Shown here in pieces: positions 63,816-64,000 of a stretch of DNA of 64,000 nucleotides (the first letter of the stretch is position 1; every line of letters begins with the position of its first letter). Under the pieces are notes generated by a model, which had not been told where the DNA came from, searched no databases, and saw only the letters and a program-made list of their open reading frames with translations. The stretch comes from Paenibacillus sp. FSL H7-0357 (GTDB lineage: Bacteria > Bacillota > Bacilli > Paenibacillales > Paenibacillaceae), in contig NZ_CP009241.1 of assembly GCF_000758525.1 (NCBI RefSeq), forward strand, positions 1,240,001 through 1,304,000, given 5' to 3'. The position numbers were made by a program, and so were the translations under genes.

Positions 63816-64000
63816 TCAGCCGCGAAGAGGATCAACTGCTCCTCCGAAAGTAATGCGAACCGTGGTCCCCTCGCCGGGCCGGGATTGCAGCTCTACCGTA
63901 TGCCCGAGCCTTGTGCAGATCTCACGGACCAGATAGAGGCCCATCCCGGTGGATTCATGATACTGGCGGCCGCGTTCTCCGGTGAAATAAGGATTGAACA
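63816..64000 (-). CDS. C-terminal fragment of a Bce-type sensor histidine kinase
   Basis: Minus-strand frame open from the right edge to a TGA at 63816-63818 (about 60 residues). FNPYFTGERGRQYHESTGMGLYLVREIC is the G-box region, and LGHTVELQSRPGEGTTVRITF closes the ATPase domain. This ending is typical of BceS-type kinases with short sensors. It might regulate the Bce-type transporter at 55.4-58.1 kb, but the rest lies outside the window. Confidence 0.8.
   Translation of the reverse strand, partial: FNPYFTGERGRQYHESTGMGLYLVREICTRLGHTVELQSRPGEGTTVRITFGGAVDPLRG

Overview
The window reads as a chromosomal segment of an endospore-forming, low-to-mid GC Gram-positive bacterium, most likely Paenibacillus or a close relative. 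The reasons are a tsaE-tsaB-rimI-tsaD / ydiF / moaC / tatA-tatC / groES-groEL order like that around B. subtilis ydi-groEL, an SspH spore protein, a gerA-type germination operon, a Ku/LigD end-joining locus, T-box leaders, a CIRCE element, an S-layer-homology surface protein and a Bce-type ABC transporter. The genus is inferred from gene content and style; no search was run.

Layout. 1-3.1 kb: start of an envelope protein, a cardiolipin synthase and a YitT membrane protein. 3.1-6.1 kb (minus): Ku, ATP-dependent ligase and a separate LigD-type polymerase, i.e. an end-joining set with LigD split in two. 6.2-7.0 kb: two small genes (one sspH) and a nested-palindrome intergenic element. 7.2-10.1 kb: tsaE-tsaB-rimI-tsaD, coupled by ATGA overlaps. 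10.1-12.9 kb: a perfect-consensus promoter, two tandem T-box leaders and leuA. 12.9-13.4 kb: a cluster of DnaA boxes. 13.4-18.6 kb: ydiF (minus), formyl-THF cyclo-ligase, moaC, moaB, tatA, tatC. 18.9-21.2 kb: groESL with promoter and CIRCE. 21.2-22.6 kb: three small, mostly membrane-associated genes bracketed by a copy of the last 27 bases of groEL, then a truncated SDR pseudogene. 22.7-26.6 kb: LytTR two-component system divergent from an ABC transporter. 26.6-36.7 kb: MsrA-MsrB fusion with a missing MsrB cysteine, SLH surface protein, GNAT, ZIP transporter, two aldo/keto reductases, AraC regulator and a 2Fe-2S protein. 37-43.8 kb: a stress-protein-like gene, ccpN-ppsR-glpX (gluconeogenesis control), and a DMT exporter divergent from a MocR regulator. 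43.8-44.9 kb: non-coding repeats, including about 12.5 copies of a 35-bp unit. 44.9-50.9 kb (minus): a six-gene operon made of the uncharacterised STM4015-4014-4013-4012-4011 set plus an APS-kinase-like protein. 51.1-53.5 kb: feoA and a split feoB. 53.7-58.1 kb: SRPBCC protein, WYL regulator and Bce-type transporter. 58.2-63.6 kb: germination operon A-B-C-small-B'. The right edge holds the C-terminus of a Bce-type histidine kinase.

The most unusual points are the STM4011-4015 + CysC operon with its repeat-bearing N-terminus, the groEL-tail duplication around a small gene cassette, the DnaA-box cluster far from any dnaA, the tandem T-boxes before leuA, the 35-bp minisatellite, and several families of palindromic intergenic repeats.
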